Positions 54,039-63,937 of a stretch of DNA of 64,000 nucleotides are shown here, one piece after another. The stretch comes from Frankiales bacterium. Lineage in GTDB: Bacteria > Actinomycetota > Actinomycetes > Mycobacteriales > SCTD01. A program made the position numbers and the translations under genes. The notes under the pieces were generated by a model, which did not search any database, was not told the DNA's origin, and saw only the letters and a program-made list of their open reading frames with translations. Each line of letters begins with the position of its first letter. Position 1 is the stretch's first letter. The stretch is from assembly GCA_025965475.1 (NCBI GenBank), contig JAOPWV010000069.1, forward strand, positions 1-64,000, written 5' to 3'.

Positions 54039-54650
54039 GTGCACGTCCGCCTCAATCTCGTGACGGCCGACCCGGCCAAGCTCTACGACGTCGTGGACTA
54101 CGTCCGGCACGACGTGCGCGCGATGCTGGAAGGCCGGCCGGGGAACATGGGCATGTCCCTGCTGGTGAACGATCCGCTGGGCATCGCCATCGTCGAGTCG
54201 TACTGGTTCTCCGGCGACGCGATGCGGGAGAGCGAGCACAGCGTCGCGGCCAGCCGGGCCCAGGCGGTCCGCCGTGGGGCCGCCACGGTCTCCGTCGAGC
54301 GATTCGTCGTCGCCAGCTCGACCCGCACACGACGGCCCGAGGCGGGTGCAGGGGTCCGCCTGACCAGGGTGGAGGGCGATGCCAAGGCCGTCGACCGGAT
54401 CGCTACGGCCTACGAGGACATCGCCCTGCCGTGGTTGACGGATACCGACGGCTTCTGTGGCGCGACGCTCTACGAGGACCGGGCGACCGGCCGGGGAATC
54501 CGGCAGACCTACTGGCGGGATCCGGTGGCCCTCAGCGCGAGCCGGGGCGCCGCAGCCGGAGTACGCGCGGAGGTGGTCGCCGCGGCGGACGGCTCGATCC
54601 GCGCGCTCGAGGAGTACAGCCTCGTCTTCACGTCCGGCTGGCCGGAGTGA
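54039..54650 (+). CDS. Tandem dimeric alpha/beta-barrel (ABM-like) protein
   Basis: A 203-aa protein with two similar halves: residues 1-95 (VRLNLVTADPAKLYDVVDYV to VSVERFVVASS) and 105-200 (VRLTRVEGDAKAVDRIATAY to EEYSLVFTSG). This is the layout of antibiotic-biosynthesis-monooxygenase-like stress-response barrels fused in tandem. No catalytic residues are recognisable. GTG start with a perfect AAGGAGG. Confidence 0.65.
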   Translation: MHVRLNLVTADPAKLYDVVDYVRHDVRAMLEGRPGNMGMSLLVNDPLGIAIVESYWFSGDAMRESEHSVAASRAQAVRRGAATVSVERFVVASSTRTRRPEAGAGVRLTRVEGDAKAVDRIATAYEDIALPWLTDTDGFCGATLYEDRATGRGIRQTYWRDPVALSASRGAAAGVRAEVVAAADGSIRALEEYSLVFTSGWPE

Positions 54651-54666
54651 TGCCCGTTACCGGCGG

Positions 54667-55317
54667 TCAGCGGTCGAGCAGCCTGCGTACCTGGCCGGTC
54701 GTCGTCTGCTTGAAGTCGGCGTAGTACCTGCTCACCGCACCGAACCCGTCCGGCGCATGAAGGCACAGCACGAGGTCGGCCACCTCGTCGAGCGCGCGGC
54801 AGCTGTCGGGGGCACCGACCGGTACGGCGACCACGACGCGGCCTGCGCCGGACGCGCGCGCCGCCTCGACGGCGGCCCGCATGGACATGCCGGTGGCCAG
54901 CCCGTCGTCGACGAGGACCACGGTGCGGCCCGTCAGGTCCTGCGCCGGCCGGTCGCCCCGGCACTCGCGCTCCCGGCGGGTCAGTTCGCGGCCCTCCCTG
55001 ACCGCCACGGCCTCGATCTCCGCCGGGGAGATGCGGAAGCGGCGTACGACGGCCCCGTTCAGGACGCGCACACGGCCGCTCGCGATCGCGCCCATCGCCA
55101 GCTCGGGCTGTCCTGGGGCACCCAATTTGCGCACCACGGCCACGTCCAGCGGCGCGCCCAACGCGACCGCCACCTCGGCGGCGACGGGCACACCGCCCCG
55201 TGCCAGACCGAGGACGACGAGGTCGGCCTCGGGCGGCGCCGCATCGGACAGCACATCGGCCAGCCGGGCCGCCAGCTCCCGGCCGGCACTGCTCCGATCC
55301 TTGAACAGCACGGACAT
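54667..55317 (-). CDS. Phosphoribosyltransferase family protein
   Basis: A 216-aa type I phosphoribosyltransferase-fold protein: VVLGLARGGVPVAAEVAVAL near residue 35 and the PRPP loop TVVLVDDGLATGMSMRAAVE near residue 130. These stand-alone proteins often accompany universal-stress or dienelactone-hydrolase genes, and their substrate is not known. Convergent with the ABM-like gene (16-bp gap). Confidence 0.85.
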   Translation of the reverse strand: MSVLFKDRSSAGRELAARLADVLSDAAPPEADLVVLGLARGGVPVAAEVAVALGAPLDVAVVRKLGAPGQPELAMGAIASGRVRVLNGAVVRRFRISPAEIEAVAVREGRELTRRERECRGDRPAQDLTGRTVVLVDDGLATGMSMRAAVEAARASGAGRVVVAVPVGAPDSCRALDEVADLVLCLHAPDGFGAVSRYYADFKQTTTGQVRRLLDR

Positions 55318-55395
55318 CCCGGCACCACTCACGCGCTGCCCTTGCGCACCTGGCGCAAACGCCCCACGGGTGCGCGCGCACAGCTGGGGTACGGG

Positions 55396-55677
55396 ATGCG
55401 CATGACGGACGAGGAGGTGGCGCGGGCGCTGGAACAACTGCCCGGCTGGACCGGCGACGCCCGGCGCCTGAGCCGCACGCTCGAGGTGCCGGCGGACCGG
55501 CAGCAGACGATGCTCGACGCGATCCGCGAGGTCCAGCGTGAGCTCGATCATCATGCGGTGATCGCCGAGGAGCCCGGCCGCCTGACCCTCACGCTGTGGA
55601 CCCACACCCGCGACGAGGTCACCCGGCGCGACCTCGAGCTGGCCGGCCGCATCAACGAGATCGCTGCCCGCTTCTGA
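55396..55677 (+). CDS. Pterin-4a-carbinolamine dehydratase
   Basis: A 93-aa protein with the conserved LDHHAVIAEEPGRLTLTLWTH segment (the two adjacent His and the later His of the active site) and TRRDLELAGRINEIAARF at the C-terminus. It dehydrates carbinolamine pterins; a moonlighting or molybdopterin-linked role has been suggested for bacterial homologues without a pterin hydroxylase. ATG at 55396 or 55402. Confidence 0.88.
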   Translation: MRMTDEEVARALEQLPGWTGDARRLSRTLEVPADRQQTMLDAIREVQRELDHHAVIAEEPGRLTLTLWTHTRDEVTRRDLELAGRINEIAARF

Positions 55678-55754
55678 TCCGGCGGTCAGGCGTCAGCGGG
55701 GTACGAGCGGGCACAGCACGGTTGCCGGCCCCGCTGCCGGCACGGAGGTCGGTC

Positions 55755-56372
55755 ATGCGCGTCGCCGTCGTCGGCACCGGCCGGCTCGCCCGCAGCCTCG
55801 TCGTCCGGCTGAAGCGGGCGGGCTACGACGTCGTCGTCACAGAGCTGCCCGGACAGGAGCCACCGGCCGGCCTCGCTGTCGACGCGGGGGCGGAGGCGGA
55901 GCCGCTGGACGAGGCGGTCGCGGGGGCTGACGTGGTGTTCCTCGCGATCCCGTTCGGGCGGTTCCGGGACCTGCCCGCCGAGACCTTCGCCGGCAAGGTC
56001 GTGGTCGACGCCACGGACTACGACGCGGCTGACGACGGACCCATGCCGGAGCTGGAGGCGACACCGTCCAGCCAGCTGCTGGCCCGCCACCTGGCCGGAG
56101 CCAGGGTCGTGAAGGCGCTCAACACGCTGAACCTGCTGACCCTCGGCGAGACCGGCCTGCTCGCAGGTGACGTACCTCGACCTGCTGTGCCCGCGGCCGG
56201 GGACGATCCGAAGGCCAAGGCCGTCGTGTCCGACATCCTGGTCGACCTCGGCTTCGATCCGGTCGACGCCGGAGCGCTCGCCGACAGTTGGCGGCTCCAG
56301 CCCGGCATGCCGGTGCACGGACTGCTGACCGACATCGACGACGTACGCGCCAAGCTGGCCCTCACGTCCTGA
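55755..56372 (+). CDS. NADPH-dependent F420 reductase-like Rossmann protein
   Basis: A 205-aa protein with N-terminal MRVAVVGTGRLARSLVVRL, then DVVFLAIPFGRFRDLP, KVVVDATDYDA, ARVVKALNTLN and LGFDPVDAGALADSWRLQPG. This matches the FNO / NADP-oxidoreductase coenzyme-F420-dependent group. GGAGG lies upstream of the ATG. Whether it uses F420 is not determined. The residue after GTG (RLARSL) differs slightly from the canonical GxGxxG. Confidence 0.85.
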   Translation: MRVAVVGTGRLARSLVVRLKRAGYDVVVTELPGQEPPAGLAVDAGAEAEPLDEAVAGADVVFLAIPFGRFRDLPAETFAGKVVVDATDYDAADDGPMPELEATPSSQLLARHLAGARVVKALNTLNLLTLGETGLLAGDVPRPAVPAAGDDPKAKAVVSDILVDLGFDPVDAGALADSWRLQPGMPVHGLLTDIDDVRAKLALTS

Positions 56373-56383
56373 CGCGAAACCGT

Positions 56384-56791
56384 CTAGGCCGCCAGCGGGA
56401 CGTAGACGCTGCTGCCGTCCGCGAGGGTGCCGCCGACCAGCCGCAGGCCGGTGGCGTTCTGGGACGGCGCGGGCCCGAAGGTCAGGTACTGCGTCCACCA
56501 GCGGCCGTCACCGCCGGAACCGCCACCCATCAGGCGGTACGGCGTGTCGGCATCGTCGACCATGCTGAAGACGGGCAACGCGCGCCCGACCACGGGGCGC
56601 GGCGGCGGGGGGAACTGCGCGAGGTTCCACTTGATGCGGTCGCCCCACAGTTCGACGGACGCCACCACGAGGCGGCCGCCCTCGGTCGCCGGGCGCTCCT
56701 GGGCGACCGGCAGGACCCGGTGCAGCGTCGGCACCTCGCCCAGCCAGCGCTCGAAATCGTCACTCAACACGGACAGCACTCCCTCATTCAC
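56384..56791 (-). CDS. Hypothetical protein
   Basis: A 135-aa protein, rich in proline and glycine in the middle (LAQFPPPPRPVVGRALPVFS), with LVVASVELWGDRIKWNLAQF and GRWWTQYLTFGPAPSQNATG, suggesting a beta-sandwich. No family identified. GTG start. Convergent with the F420-reductase-like gene. Confidence 0.65.
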   Translation of the reverse strand: MNEGVLSVLSDDFERWLGEVPTLHRVLPVAQERPATEGGRLVVASVELWGDRIKWNLAQFPPPPRPVVGRALPVFSMVDDADTPYRLMGGGSGGDGRWWTQYLTFGPAPSQNATGLRLVGGTLADGSSVYVPLAA

Positions 56792-56886
56792 CGAGCGTCA
56801 TCCCCCGCAGCCACGGTAGTCCCGACACCGATGATGTTGGGCTGCGGCAGGCGGTTCCGTCGGCCCCTGCCGGGTAGCGGCGCGCC

Positions 56887-57375
56887 ATGGGAAGCGGTCC
56901 CATCGTCATCGGGTACGACGGCACGGCGACTGCCGAGCAGGCGCTGCTGCAGGCAGCGGCGTTGATGGCCCCGCGGCAGGCCCTGGTCGTCGTCGTGTGG
57001 GAACCGGATCGGGTCTTCGAGGTCATGGCCTGGCCGGCGGCGACCGCCGGCATCCCACTGGCGCCGCTCGACATCCGCGCAGCCCTGGAGGTCCAGCAGA
57101 AGGAGGCGGAGCGGGTCCAGGAACTGGCCGCGCGGGCCGCGGACCGGGCCCGGGAGGCCGGCCTGGAGGCGGACGGCCTGGCCGTCGCGGACGACCGCAC
57201 CGTCGCCGAGACCCTGGTGCGGATCGCGCGCGAGCAGGACAGCCGCGCGCTCGTCATCGGTGCGCGACCGCACCCATCCCTCGGGGAGTTGGTCCTCGGC
57301 AGCACCGAACGCGACGTGGTCCGCACCGCGCCGTGCGCCGTCCTGATGGTGCGCGGCCAGGATCAGGCCGGCTGA
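56887..57375 (+). CDS. Universal stress protein (UspA family)
   Basis: A 162-aa protein: IVIGYDGTATAEQALLQAAA at the N-terminus and the ATP-binding C-terminal pattern VIGARPHPSLGELVLGSTER followed by APCAVLMVR. The G-x2-G-x9-G-S-like spacing suggests nucleotide binding. Its 3' end overlaps the convergent NYN-like gene by 13 bp. Confidence 0.88.
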   Translation: MGSGPIVIGYDGTATAEQALLQAAALMAPRQALVVVVWEPDRVFEVMAWPAATAGIPLAPLDIRAALEVQQKEAERVQELAARAADRAREAGLEADGLAVADDRTVAETLVRIAREQDSRALVIGARPHPSLGELVLGSTERDVVRTAPCAVLMVRGQDQAG

Positions 57376-57737
57376 GCCGGCAACCGGCCCAGCAACCACC
57401 CCGGCCCGACGACCGACCCGCCGGTGCCCCGCACCCGCTCCCCGAGGCCCCGGTCGGCCGACACGAGCGTGACGGGCTCGTCGGCCTCAGCGGCGACGGC
57501 GGCGAGGGTGTCGTCGCCTTCCCCCCTGGCGTGTACGACGCGCACCCCGTCCTCGGTGCTCTCCTCGACGCCTCTACGCGCCTGCCCCTCCAGGACCAGC
57601 ACCACAGGCAACGGCAGGCTGCCGTCCCGCGCGGCCGCGCGTACCCGGTCGTACAGGGCCCGCGCGGCGCCAGGACGGTCCCGCCACCAGCCGGTGGGGC
57701 GCGAGCCGACCACGTTGGCGGCGTCGATGAGCAGCAC
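57363..57737 (-). CDS. NYN/PIN-like nuclease-fold protein
   Basis: A 124-aa protein: LLIDAANVVGSRPTGWWRDR (the DAANVVG nuclease-fold start), LPVVLVLEGQARRG, ARGEGDDTLAAVAAE (second acidic site) and VTLVSADRGLGERVRGTGG. The pattern is that of NTP/YacP-like NYN ribonuclease-fold proteins. GTG start with GGGGAGGA seven bases upstream; the open frame continues upstream without supporting features. Confidence 0.75.
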   Translation of the reverse strand: MLLIDAANVVGSRPTGWWRDRPGAARALYDRVRAAARDGSLPLPVVLVLEGQARRGVEESTEDGVRVVHARGEGDDTLAAVAAEADEPVTLVSADRGLGERVRGTGGSVVGPGWLLGRLPAQPA

Positions 57738-57772
57738 CAGTCCGTCCTCCCCGCTCCGCGTCCACCTGAGCG

Positions 57773-59200
57773 TCAGCCGGGGACGCCTCGGCCTGCGGTG
57801 CGTAGCGCGACGTCGCGCGCCTCGCCGTACGCCGCCCGGACCCGCTGCCCGGACGCGACGTCCGTGGGCTCCAGCACGACCAGTCCCGGCAGCGTCCAGT
57901 CCGGCGGGGCCGCGCCGCCCGCCAGGACCCACGCGGCCTGCCGGGCGGCGCCCCGGGCGACGTACTCCTCCGGCTCCGGCACGGCCACCTGGGTGCCGAA
58001 CAGCGACGGGGCGACAGTGCGTACCGCGCCCGACCGGGCGGCGCCACCGATGAGCAGCAGCCGCCGCGGGGCGACGCCCTGTCGGGTGAGTGCCTCGACC
58101 GCGTCGGCCAGCCCGCAGAGCATCCCCTCGACCGCGGCGCGGGCGAGATTCGCCGGCGTCATCGACGCCCGGGTGAGCCCGGACAGGCTGCCGGTCGCGT
58201 CCGGCAGGTCCGGCGTGCGCTCCCCGTCGAGGTACGGCAGCAGCACCAGTCCGCCGGCACCCGGCTCGCCCTTCAGGGCGAGCGCGTCAAGGCCGGCCAG
58301 GTCGGTGCCCAGCAGCTGCGCGGTGGCGGTGAGGACGCGCGCGGCGTTGAGCGTGGCCACGAGCGGCAGGAAGCGTCCCGTTGCGTCGGCGAAGCCCGCG
58401 ACGGTCCCGGTCGCGTCGCCGACGGGGGCGTCGTGCACCGCGAACGCCGTGCCGCTCGTCCCCAGCGACACGATCACGTCCCCGGCCACGGCGCCCAGAC
58501 CCAGCGCCGCGCCCATGTTGTCGCCGGTACCCGCTGCCACCACGACGCCGTCGGCGGTCTCGCCGGCGCGCTCGTCAGGGCCGAGCACCCGGGGGGTCTC
58601 GATCGCGCGGCCGAAGGCCAGCGCCAGCAGGTCCTGGCGGTACGTCCCGGTCGAGGGCGCCCAGTAGCCGGTTCCGGACGCGTCGCCGCGGTCCGTGACG
58701 AGGTCGGCGGCCGACCCGGTCGGCCGCTCCAGCAACCGCGACGTCAGCCAGTCATGCGGCAGGAGCACGCTCTGCACCCGGCCCGCCGAATCCGGCTCGT
58801 GCTCGGCCAGCCAGCGCAGCTTGGTGACCGTGAAGCTGGCCACCGGGACGCTGCCGACGGCCTCGGCCCAGGCGGCCGCACCGCCGCGCTCCGCGATCAG
58901 GTCGCGCGCGGCACCTGCCGAGCGCACGTCGTTCCAGAGCAGAGCCGGCCGGACGACGGAGCGGTCCGCATCCAGGACGACCATGCCGTGCTGCTGTCCG
59001 GCGACGGCCATGGCGGACACGCCGTCGAGCAGCCCGCCGGAAGCCGCCTGCTGCAGGGCCTGCCACCAGGCCCCCGGGTCCACCTCAGTCCCGTCCGGAT
59101 GGGGCGCCTGCCCGCGGCGTACCACCTCACCCGTCGCCGCGTCACAGACGACGATCTTCGTGGACTGCGTCGAGGAGTCGATCCCGGCAACGAGGGTCAT
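57773..59200 (-). CDS. xylB: Xylulokinase (FGGY family)
   Basis: A 475-aa FGGY kinase phosphorylating D-xylulose. [17 protein letters not shown] (ATP loop), [12 protein letters not shown] (MeGQxHG, typical of xylulokinases), [12 protein letters not shown] (catalytic Asp), [11 protein letters not shown] and [20 protein letters not shown]. The ATG overlaps the ROK gene stop. Last gene of the xylFGH-rok-xylB operon; no xylose isomerase gene is in the window, so the isomerase must be elsewhere or the sugar is already a ketose. Confidence 0.92.
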   Translation of the reverse strand: MTLVAGIDSSTQSTKIVVCDAATGEVVRRGQAPHPDGTEVDPGAWWQALQQAASGGLLDGVSAMAVAGQQHGMVVLDADRSVVRPALLWNDVRSAGAARDLIAERGGAAAWAEAVGSVPVASFTVTKLRWLAEHEPDSAGRVQSVLLPHDWLTSRLLERPTGSAADLVTDRGDASGTGYWAPSTGTYRQDLLALAFGRAIETPRVLGPDERAGETADGVVVAAGTGDNMGAALGLGAVAGDVIVSLGTSGTAFAVHDAPVGDATGTVAGFADATGRFLPLVATLNAARVLTATAQLLGTDLAGLDALALKGEPGAGGLVLLPYLDGERTPDLPDATGSLSGLTRASMTPANLARAAVEGMLCGLADAVEALTRQGVAPRRLLLIGGAARSGAVRTVAPSLFGTQVAVPEPEEYVARGAARQAAWVLAGGAAPPDWTLPGLVVLEPTDVASGQRVRAAYGEARDVALRTAGRGVPG

Positions 59201-60480
59201 GCGCCAGCTTTCTGGAGGGCCGGTGCCAGGCGGGCGAGGGCACCGAGCGGATCGTCGAGCAACGGTGCAAAGGCGAGTTCGGCGGCCCCGACCGCGATCG
59301 AGTCGTCGCCCAGGCCGGGGAGCTCGAGCCGCACGTGCTCGCGCGGCGCGGCCAGCGCTCCCCCCAGCGCCTCCCGGACCAACGGCTCCGTCGCCGTGAA
59401 GATGTGCCGGCTGACCCCGCCGAACAGGATCAGCTCAGGGTTGAAAACGTTGACCAGGTTCGCCACCCCCACTCCGAGTGACCGGCCTACCCGCCGCATC
59501 CCGGCCTGCGGCCACCGCTCCCCCGCGGCGTACGCCTCGAGGACTCCGGCCAGGGTCATGCCGGCCGGTGCCCCCGTCGCCAGCAGGACCGCCTGGTCGC
59601 CGACCTCGGTCTCCCAGCACCCGCGCCGGCCGCAGCGGCACAGCCGGCCCCGCGGGTCGATGCTCATGTGCCCGATCTCGCCGCCGTACCCGCCGGAACC
59701 CCGCATAGGCCGGCCTTCGAGGATGAAGCCGCCGCCGATGCCCACCTCGCCGGAGATGTAGACCATGTCGGACAACCCGACACCGGCACCACGCCGGTGC
59801 TCGGCCATAGCACCCAGGTCGCCGTCGTTGCCGACGTCGATCTGCAGCGAGGTCCCGAGCCGTTCGGCCAGCAACTCCCGCAGCGGCACGTCCACCCAGC
59901 CCAGGTTGGGCGCGAAGCGCACCGCGCCGTCGTCCGAGCTCACCACGCCGCAGACGCCGACGCCGATCCCGACGCAGACCGCGTACGGCGGAGCCCCGGC
60001 GAACATGGCGCCGGCGAGCGCGTCGAGCCGCCCGAGCGTGCGCGCGACGTCGTAGTCGCCGAGGGACTGGCCGAGGTCGGTGCGGTCCAGAACGACACCA
60101 CCGAGACCCACCCGGACCGCGGTCAGGTGCTCGACGCCGACATCGAGCGCGAGCACGTAGAAGCGCTCGGACTCCGGCTCCACCGTGATGGAGGGGCGAC
60201 CGGCGCCGGCGCCGCCCCGGCCCACCGGTGCTGCCTCACGGACCAGGCCGGCCTGCACCAGGTCGGCGGTGAGGGCCTTGATCGTGCTGCGGTTCAGGCC
60301 GGTGAGGGCCGTGAGATCCGAACGCGACGTCGCCCCGTGGACATGCACCAGCCGCAGCAGGCTGCCGAGGTTGTGGCGGCGAACCTCGTCCTGCGTCGCG
60401 GCAGACCGTCTGTCCACGTGGAGGTCTGGGTCCCGCTCAGACGCGCCCGGTGGCGGCCGCGCGACGACGCGAGATCGCAT
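59197..60480 (-). CDS. ROK family transcriptional repressor (XylR-like)
   Basis: A 427-aa ROK repressor. Winged helix near residues 35-85 ([20 protein letters not shown], then [18 protein letters not shown]) and a kinase-like sugar domain with [20 protein letters not shown], the zinc site [10 protein letters not shown] and a preceding GGEIGH. The ATG at 60480 overlaps the permease gene by 44 bp; GTG at 60417 would leave a 19-bp gap and better fits the usual N-terminus. Neither has a clear SD. It probably represses the operon until xylose or a related pentose binds. Confidence 0.9.
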   Translation of the reverse strand: MRSRVVARPPPGASERDPDLHVDRRSAATQDEVRRHNLGSLLRLVHVHGATSRSDLTALTGLNRSTIKALTADLVQAGLVREAAPVGRGGAGAGRPSITVEPESERFYVLALDVGVEHLTAVRVGLGGVVLDRTDLGQSLGDYDVARTLGRLDALAGAMFAGAPPYAVCVGIGVGVCGVVSSDDGAVRFAPNLGWVDVPLRELLAERLGTSLQIDVGNDGDLGAMAEHRRGAGVGLSDMVYISGEVGIGGGFILEGRPMRGSGGYGGEIGHMSIDPRGRLCRCGRRGCWETEVGDQAVLLATGAPAGMTLAGVLEAYAAGERWPQAGMRRVGRSLGVGVANLVNVFNPELILFGGVSRHIFTATEPLVREALGGALAAPREHVRLELPGLGDDSIAVGAAELAFAPLLDDPLGALARLAPALQKAGA

Positions 60481-61705
60481 CCACGCTGGCCGCGACGAGC
60501 AGGACGACGCCGGTGACCATGTAGACGACGCTGGACGGTTGGTTGAGCAGCCCCATCCCGTTGATGATGATCGCGATCACGAGGCCACCGAGCACGGCGT
60601 CCATCATCTTGCCCTTGCCGCCGAACAGGCTGGTCCCGCCGATGACGGCAGCGCCGACGGCGTACAGCAGCGTCTCGGCGCCACCGGTCGTCGGGGAGAT
60701 GGAGTTGTCGCGGCTGGCCAGCAGGAAGCCGCCGATCGCCGCCAGCGTCGAGCAGAGCACGAAGCACAGCAGCTTGACGCGCTGCACGTTGATGCCCGCG
60801 CGGCGGGCCGCCTCGGCGTTGCCGCCGACCGCATAGACGTGCCGGCCGAAGGCCGTCCTGCCGAGCAGGAAGTTCAGCAGCACCAGCAGGGCGACGAGCA
60901 GCACGATGACCTCCGGGACGCCCTTGATCGACGTCACGGCGGGGTTGCGGCTGCGCTCGGTGCTCAGGTACCAGGTCGCCGCACCCAGCAGGACCGCCAG
61001 CACCGCCACCTTCGCCAGCACGACCTCGATCGCGTCGGCGTGCAGCCCGTCGGCCCGACGGGCCGCGGCACGCCGCAGCGACACGTAGGCGTACGCCCCG
61101 ACGACGACCGCGAAGAGCACCCAGCCCAGCCAGACCGGCAGGTTGTTGTTGTTGAGCGCGAGCAGCACCGGGTCGCGGACCGAGATGGTGCCACCCTCCC
61201 CGATGAGCTTGAGCAGAACGCCCTGCAGCCCCAGGAAGGCCGCCAGGGTGACGACGAACGACGGGATCCCGAGCCGCGCGACGAGCATGCCGATGCACGT
61301 TCCGATGACGGCTCCCGTCACCAGTCCGGCGATGATGGCGAGCCACCAGGGATGTCCCTGGCGGGTCAGCACGATGCCCATGATCGATGCCGCGGTGCCT
61401 GCCGAGAAGCCCGCGGACAGGTCGATCTCACCGAGCAGCAGGACGAAGACCAGCCCCATCGCGATGACGATCAGGGCGGCGCTCTGGTTGATGAGGTTCG
61501 CGAAGTTGAAGGCGTTGGTGAACGTCGACGGACGCAGGATCGAGAAGACCAGGGTCAGGACGACCAGCCCGAGGACGGCCGGTAGCGCGCCGACGTCGCC
61601 ACCGCGTACGGCCGAGACGTACGCACGGATCGCGGTTCCCAGCCCGGGACGGGGGCGCCCCTCGTCAGCCGCGGGGGCCTCGGGCGCGAGTGTGCTCGAG
61701 GTCAT
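60437..61705 (-). CDS. xylH: Sugar ABC transporter permease (XylH-like)
   Basis: A 422-aa permease of the ribose/xylose branch with about ten hydrophobic helices. Conserved blocks: LLLGEIDLSAGFSAGTAASI, IGMLVARLGIPSFVVTLAAF, VYAVGGNAEAARRAGINVQR and AVIGGTSLFGGKGKMMDAVL. The length and the extra mid-protein loop are those of XylH. ATG overlaps the ATPase stop. Confidence 0.92.
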   Translation of the reverse strand: MTSSTLAPEAPAADEGRPRPGLGTAIRAYVSAVRGGDVGALPAVLGLVVLTLVFSILRPSTFTNAFNFANLINQSAALIVIAMGLVFVLLLGEIDLSAGFSAGTAASIMGIVLTRQGHPWWLAIIAGLVTGAVIGTCIGMLVARLGIPSFVVTLAAFLGLQGVLLKLIGEGGTISVRDPVLLALNNNNLPVWLGWVLFAVVVGAYAYVSLRRAAARRADGLHADAIEVVLAKVAVLAVLLGAATWYLSTERSRNPAVTSIKGVPEVIVLLVALLVLLNFLLGRTAFGRHVYAVGGNAEAARRAGINVQRVKLLCFVLCSTLAAIGGFLLASRDNSISPTTGGAETLLYAVGAAVIGGTSLFGGKGKMMDAVLGGLVIAIIINGMGLLNQPSSVVYMVTGVVLLVAASVDAISRRRAAATGRV

Positions 61706-62568
61706 GATGCCTCCGCATTGGTCAGCGGGCCGGTGGGTTCGGTGCCGTCGGCGGGTCCGGCGGTCAGGGCCGCGGCGCCCAGGCCGAGGGCGCCGGACCG
61801 GCCCGAGGTGATCAGTTCGACGACCTGGTTCCGCGTGACGTCCGCGGAGCGCACCTGCGCAGCCATGCGGCCCAGATAGAGCACCGAGATGTTGTCGGCG
61901 ACCTCGAACACGTCGTTGAGGTTGTGGCTGATGAGGACCACGGCGAGCCCGTTGTCCGCGAGCCGGCGTACCAGTTTCAGGACCTGTTCGGTCTGGGCGA
62001 CACCCAGCGCGGCGGTCGGCTCGTCGAGGATGACCACCCGGGAGTTCCAGATGACGGACCGGGCGATCGCGACCGTCTGGCGCTGGCCGCCGGACAGACT
62101 CGCGACCAGCTGCCGGATCGACTTCACGGTGCGCACGGACAGGCCGGCCAGCGTCTCGGCGGCGCGGCGTTCCATCGCCGCCTCGTCGAGGCGGCCGCCC
62201 TTCGTGATCTCCCGGCCCAGGAAGAGGTTGTGCACGATGTCGAGGTTGTCGCAGAGCGCGAGGTCCTGGTAGACGACCTCGATGCCCAGCGCGTTGGCCT
62301 GCTTCGGGTTGGTCACCGTGACGCGGTGACCGTCGAAGGTGTACATCCCGGAGTCGAACCCGTAGATGCCGGCGATGCCCTTGATGAGGGTGCTCTTGCC
62401 GGCGCCGTTGTCCCCGACGAGCGCGGTCACCTGCCCGGCGTAGGTGTCGAAGTCGACGTCCTGCAGGACGTGCACCGCCCCGAAACTCTTGTTGACGCCG
62501 CGCAACTGCAGCAGCGCCTCAGGTGCCGGGTCGGCGGACGGGGCATCGGTCGTACTCGGCATCGTCAT
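61702..62568 (-). CDS. xylG: Sugar ABC transporter ATP-binding protein (XylG-like, single-domain)
   Basis: A 288-aa ATPase with one nucleotide-binding domain: Walker A LVGDNGAGKSTLIKGIAG, signature LSGGQRQTVAIARS, Walker B VVILDEPTAALG and switch VVLISHNLNDVFEV. E. coli XylG has two ABC domains (about 510 aa); this protein has one, a form common in actinobacteria, so it must dimerise. ATG with GAGGT upstream. Confidence 0.9.
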   Translation of the reverse strand: MTMPSTTDAPSADPAPEALLQLRGVNKSFGAVHVLQDVDFDTYAGQVTALVGDNGAGKSTLIKGIAGIYGFDSGMYTFDGHRVTVTNPKQANALGIEVVYQDLALCDNLDIVHNLFLGREITKGGRLDEAAMERRAAETLAGLSVRTVKSIRQLVASLSGGQRQTVAIARSVIWNSRVVILDEPTAALGVAQTEQVLKLVRRLADNGLAVVLISHNLNDVFEVADNISVLYLGRMAAQVRSADVTRNQVVELITSGRSGALGLGAAALTAGPADGTEPTGPLTNAEAS

Positions 62569-62662
62569 GGGGACCTCGCAGGTGGCGCCGGTGTGGTGTG
62601 GGGATCGAACAGGGTCGGGCTGGCGGCCCGGCTCAGAGAGCGCGGGCCGCCAGCCTGCCTGG

Positions 62663-63784
62663 TTACTGGATTCCTGCAGCCTTACAGGCGGCGGCGTAGT
62701 CGGCGGTGCAGATGTCCGACGCCTTCCAGAAGCCATCGGTGATGACGTCCTTGACGTTCGCCTTGTAGATGGCCTGCGGGATCTCGAGCGCCGACGGGAC
62801 GTCCTTCTTCAGGACGGTGTCGGTGACCTTGCCGGTCGCGATGCTCGAGGCATCCTTGCCCTGGATGAGGGCGATCGCGAGCTGGGAGGCCGCGTCGGCC
62901 TCCTTCTTGATGGCCTTGTAGACGGTCATGCACTGGTCACCCGAGAGGATGGCCTGCAGCCCGGCGACGCTCGCGTCCTGGCCGGTGACGGGCACCTTGC
63001 CGTTCAGCTTGTTGGCCTTGAGGCGGGCGATGATGCCGCCGGCCATCGTGTCGTTGGCGGACACGACACCGTCGACCTTGCCGTTGTTCTGGGTGTACAG
63101 CTGCTCGAACGCGGTGCCCGCGATCTTCGCGTCCCACTTGCCGGTCTGGTCACCCACGAGCTTGTACTTGCCGTCGAGGGGCTTGAGGGCCTCGACGTAG
63201 CCCTGCTTGAACAGAGCGGCGTTGTTGTCGGTCGGGTCGCCGTTGATCTGGACGTAGTTGACGTTGGACGTCTTGCCCATGTCCGTGAGGCACTTCTGCA
63301 GGCCCTCACCCATGAGCTTGCCGACCGCCACGTTGTCGAACGACACGTAGTAGGACGCACCGCCGCCGAGGGTCAGGCGGTCGTAGTCGATCGTCTTGAT
63401 GCCGGCGCCCTGGGCCTTCTTGAGGCAGGCGGAACCGGAGTCGGAGTCGAGGTTGACGATGAGCAGGACCTTGACACCGGCGTTGATCATGCCGTCGCAG
63501 ATGGTGCCGAACTTCGACTTGTCGCCGTTGGCGTTCTGGATGTCGGCGCCGACGCCGGCGGCCTGGAACGCGGCCGCGAGCAGGGGCCGGTCGTTGGCCT
63601 CCCAGCGCGGCGACGTGGCGGCGTCGGGGAGGATCACGCCGACCTTTCCGGTCGCGGCGGCGGCGCTGCTGGCGCCACCGGTCGCGCCGGCCGTCGTCGA
63701 GCTGGAGCTCGAACCGCCGCACCCGGTGACGGCGAGGGCGATCGCGGCGACTGCGGCGATCCCCCACAGGGACTGCTTGCGCAT
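62663..63784 (-). CDS. xylF: Sugar-binding lipoprotein (XylF-like)
   Basis: A 373-aa substrate-binding protein: signal peptide MRKQSLWGIAAVAAIALAVTGC with lipobox VTGC, then a Ser/Gly/Ala-rich linker, KVGVILPDAATSPRWEANDR, DYDRLTLGGGASYYVSFDN, VVSANDTMAGGIIARLKAN and PVTGQDASVAGLQAILSGDQ. The last two blocks are those contacting pentose in XylF. First gene of the operon; AAAGGA precedes the ATG. Confidence 0.93.
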   Translation of the reverse strand: MRKQSLWGIAAVAAIALAVTGCGGSSSSSTTAGATGGASSAAAATGKVGVILPDAATSPRWEANDRPLLAAAFQAAGVGADIQNANGDKSKFGTICDGMINAGVKVLLIVNLDSDSGSACLKKAQGAGIKTIDYDRLTLGGGASYYVSFDNVAVGKLMGEGLQKCLTDMGKTSNVNYVQINGDPTDNNAALFKQGYVEALKPLDGKYKLVGDQTGKWDAKIAGTAFEQLYTQNNGKVDGVVSANDTMAGGIIARLKANKLNGKVPVTGQDASVAGLQAILSGDQCMTVYKAIKKEADAASQLAIALIQGKDASSIATGKVTDTVLKKDVPSALEIPQAIYKANVKDVITDGFWKASDICTADYAAACKAAGIQ

Positions 63785-63896
63785 GCTGGTCCTTTCGTGG
63801 CTGGAGTCGTGCACCGGGCAGGCCCTGCTGGCTGGCCCCCGACTATGGCTGAGCATCCGTGCGGGGCAGGCGCACCGACGGTCCGCACACCCATTT

Positions 63897-63937
63897 GTTG
63901 TGGCCCGCAACTTATGCATGATCGGTGCGCCCGACAA
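63897..63937 (-). promoter_or_regulatory. xylF promoter with near-palindromic ROK-site candidate
   Basis: On the minus strand, TTGTCG (63937-63932) and CATAAG (63916-63911) are 15 bases apart. The 15-bp imperfect palindrome GTTGTGGCCCGCAAC (63897-63911) directly adjoins the -10 box, a good position for repression by the ROK protein. It lies 113 bp before the ATG. Confidence 0.45.
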
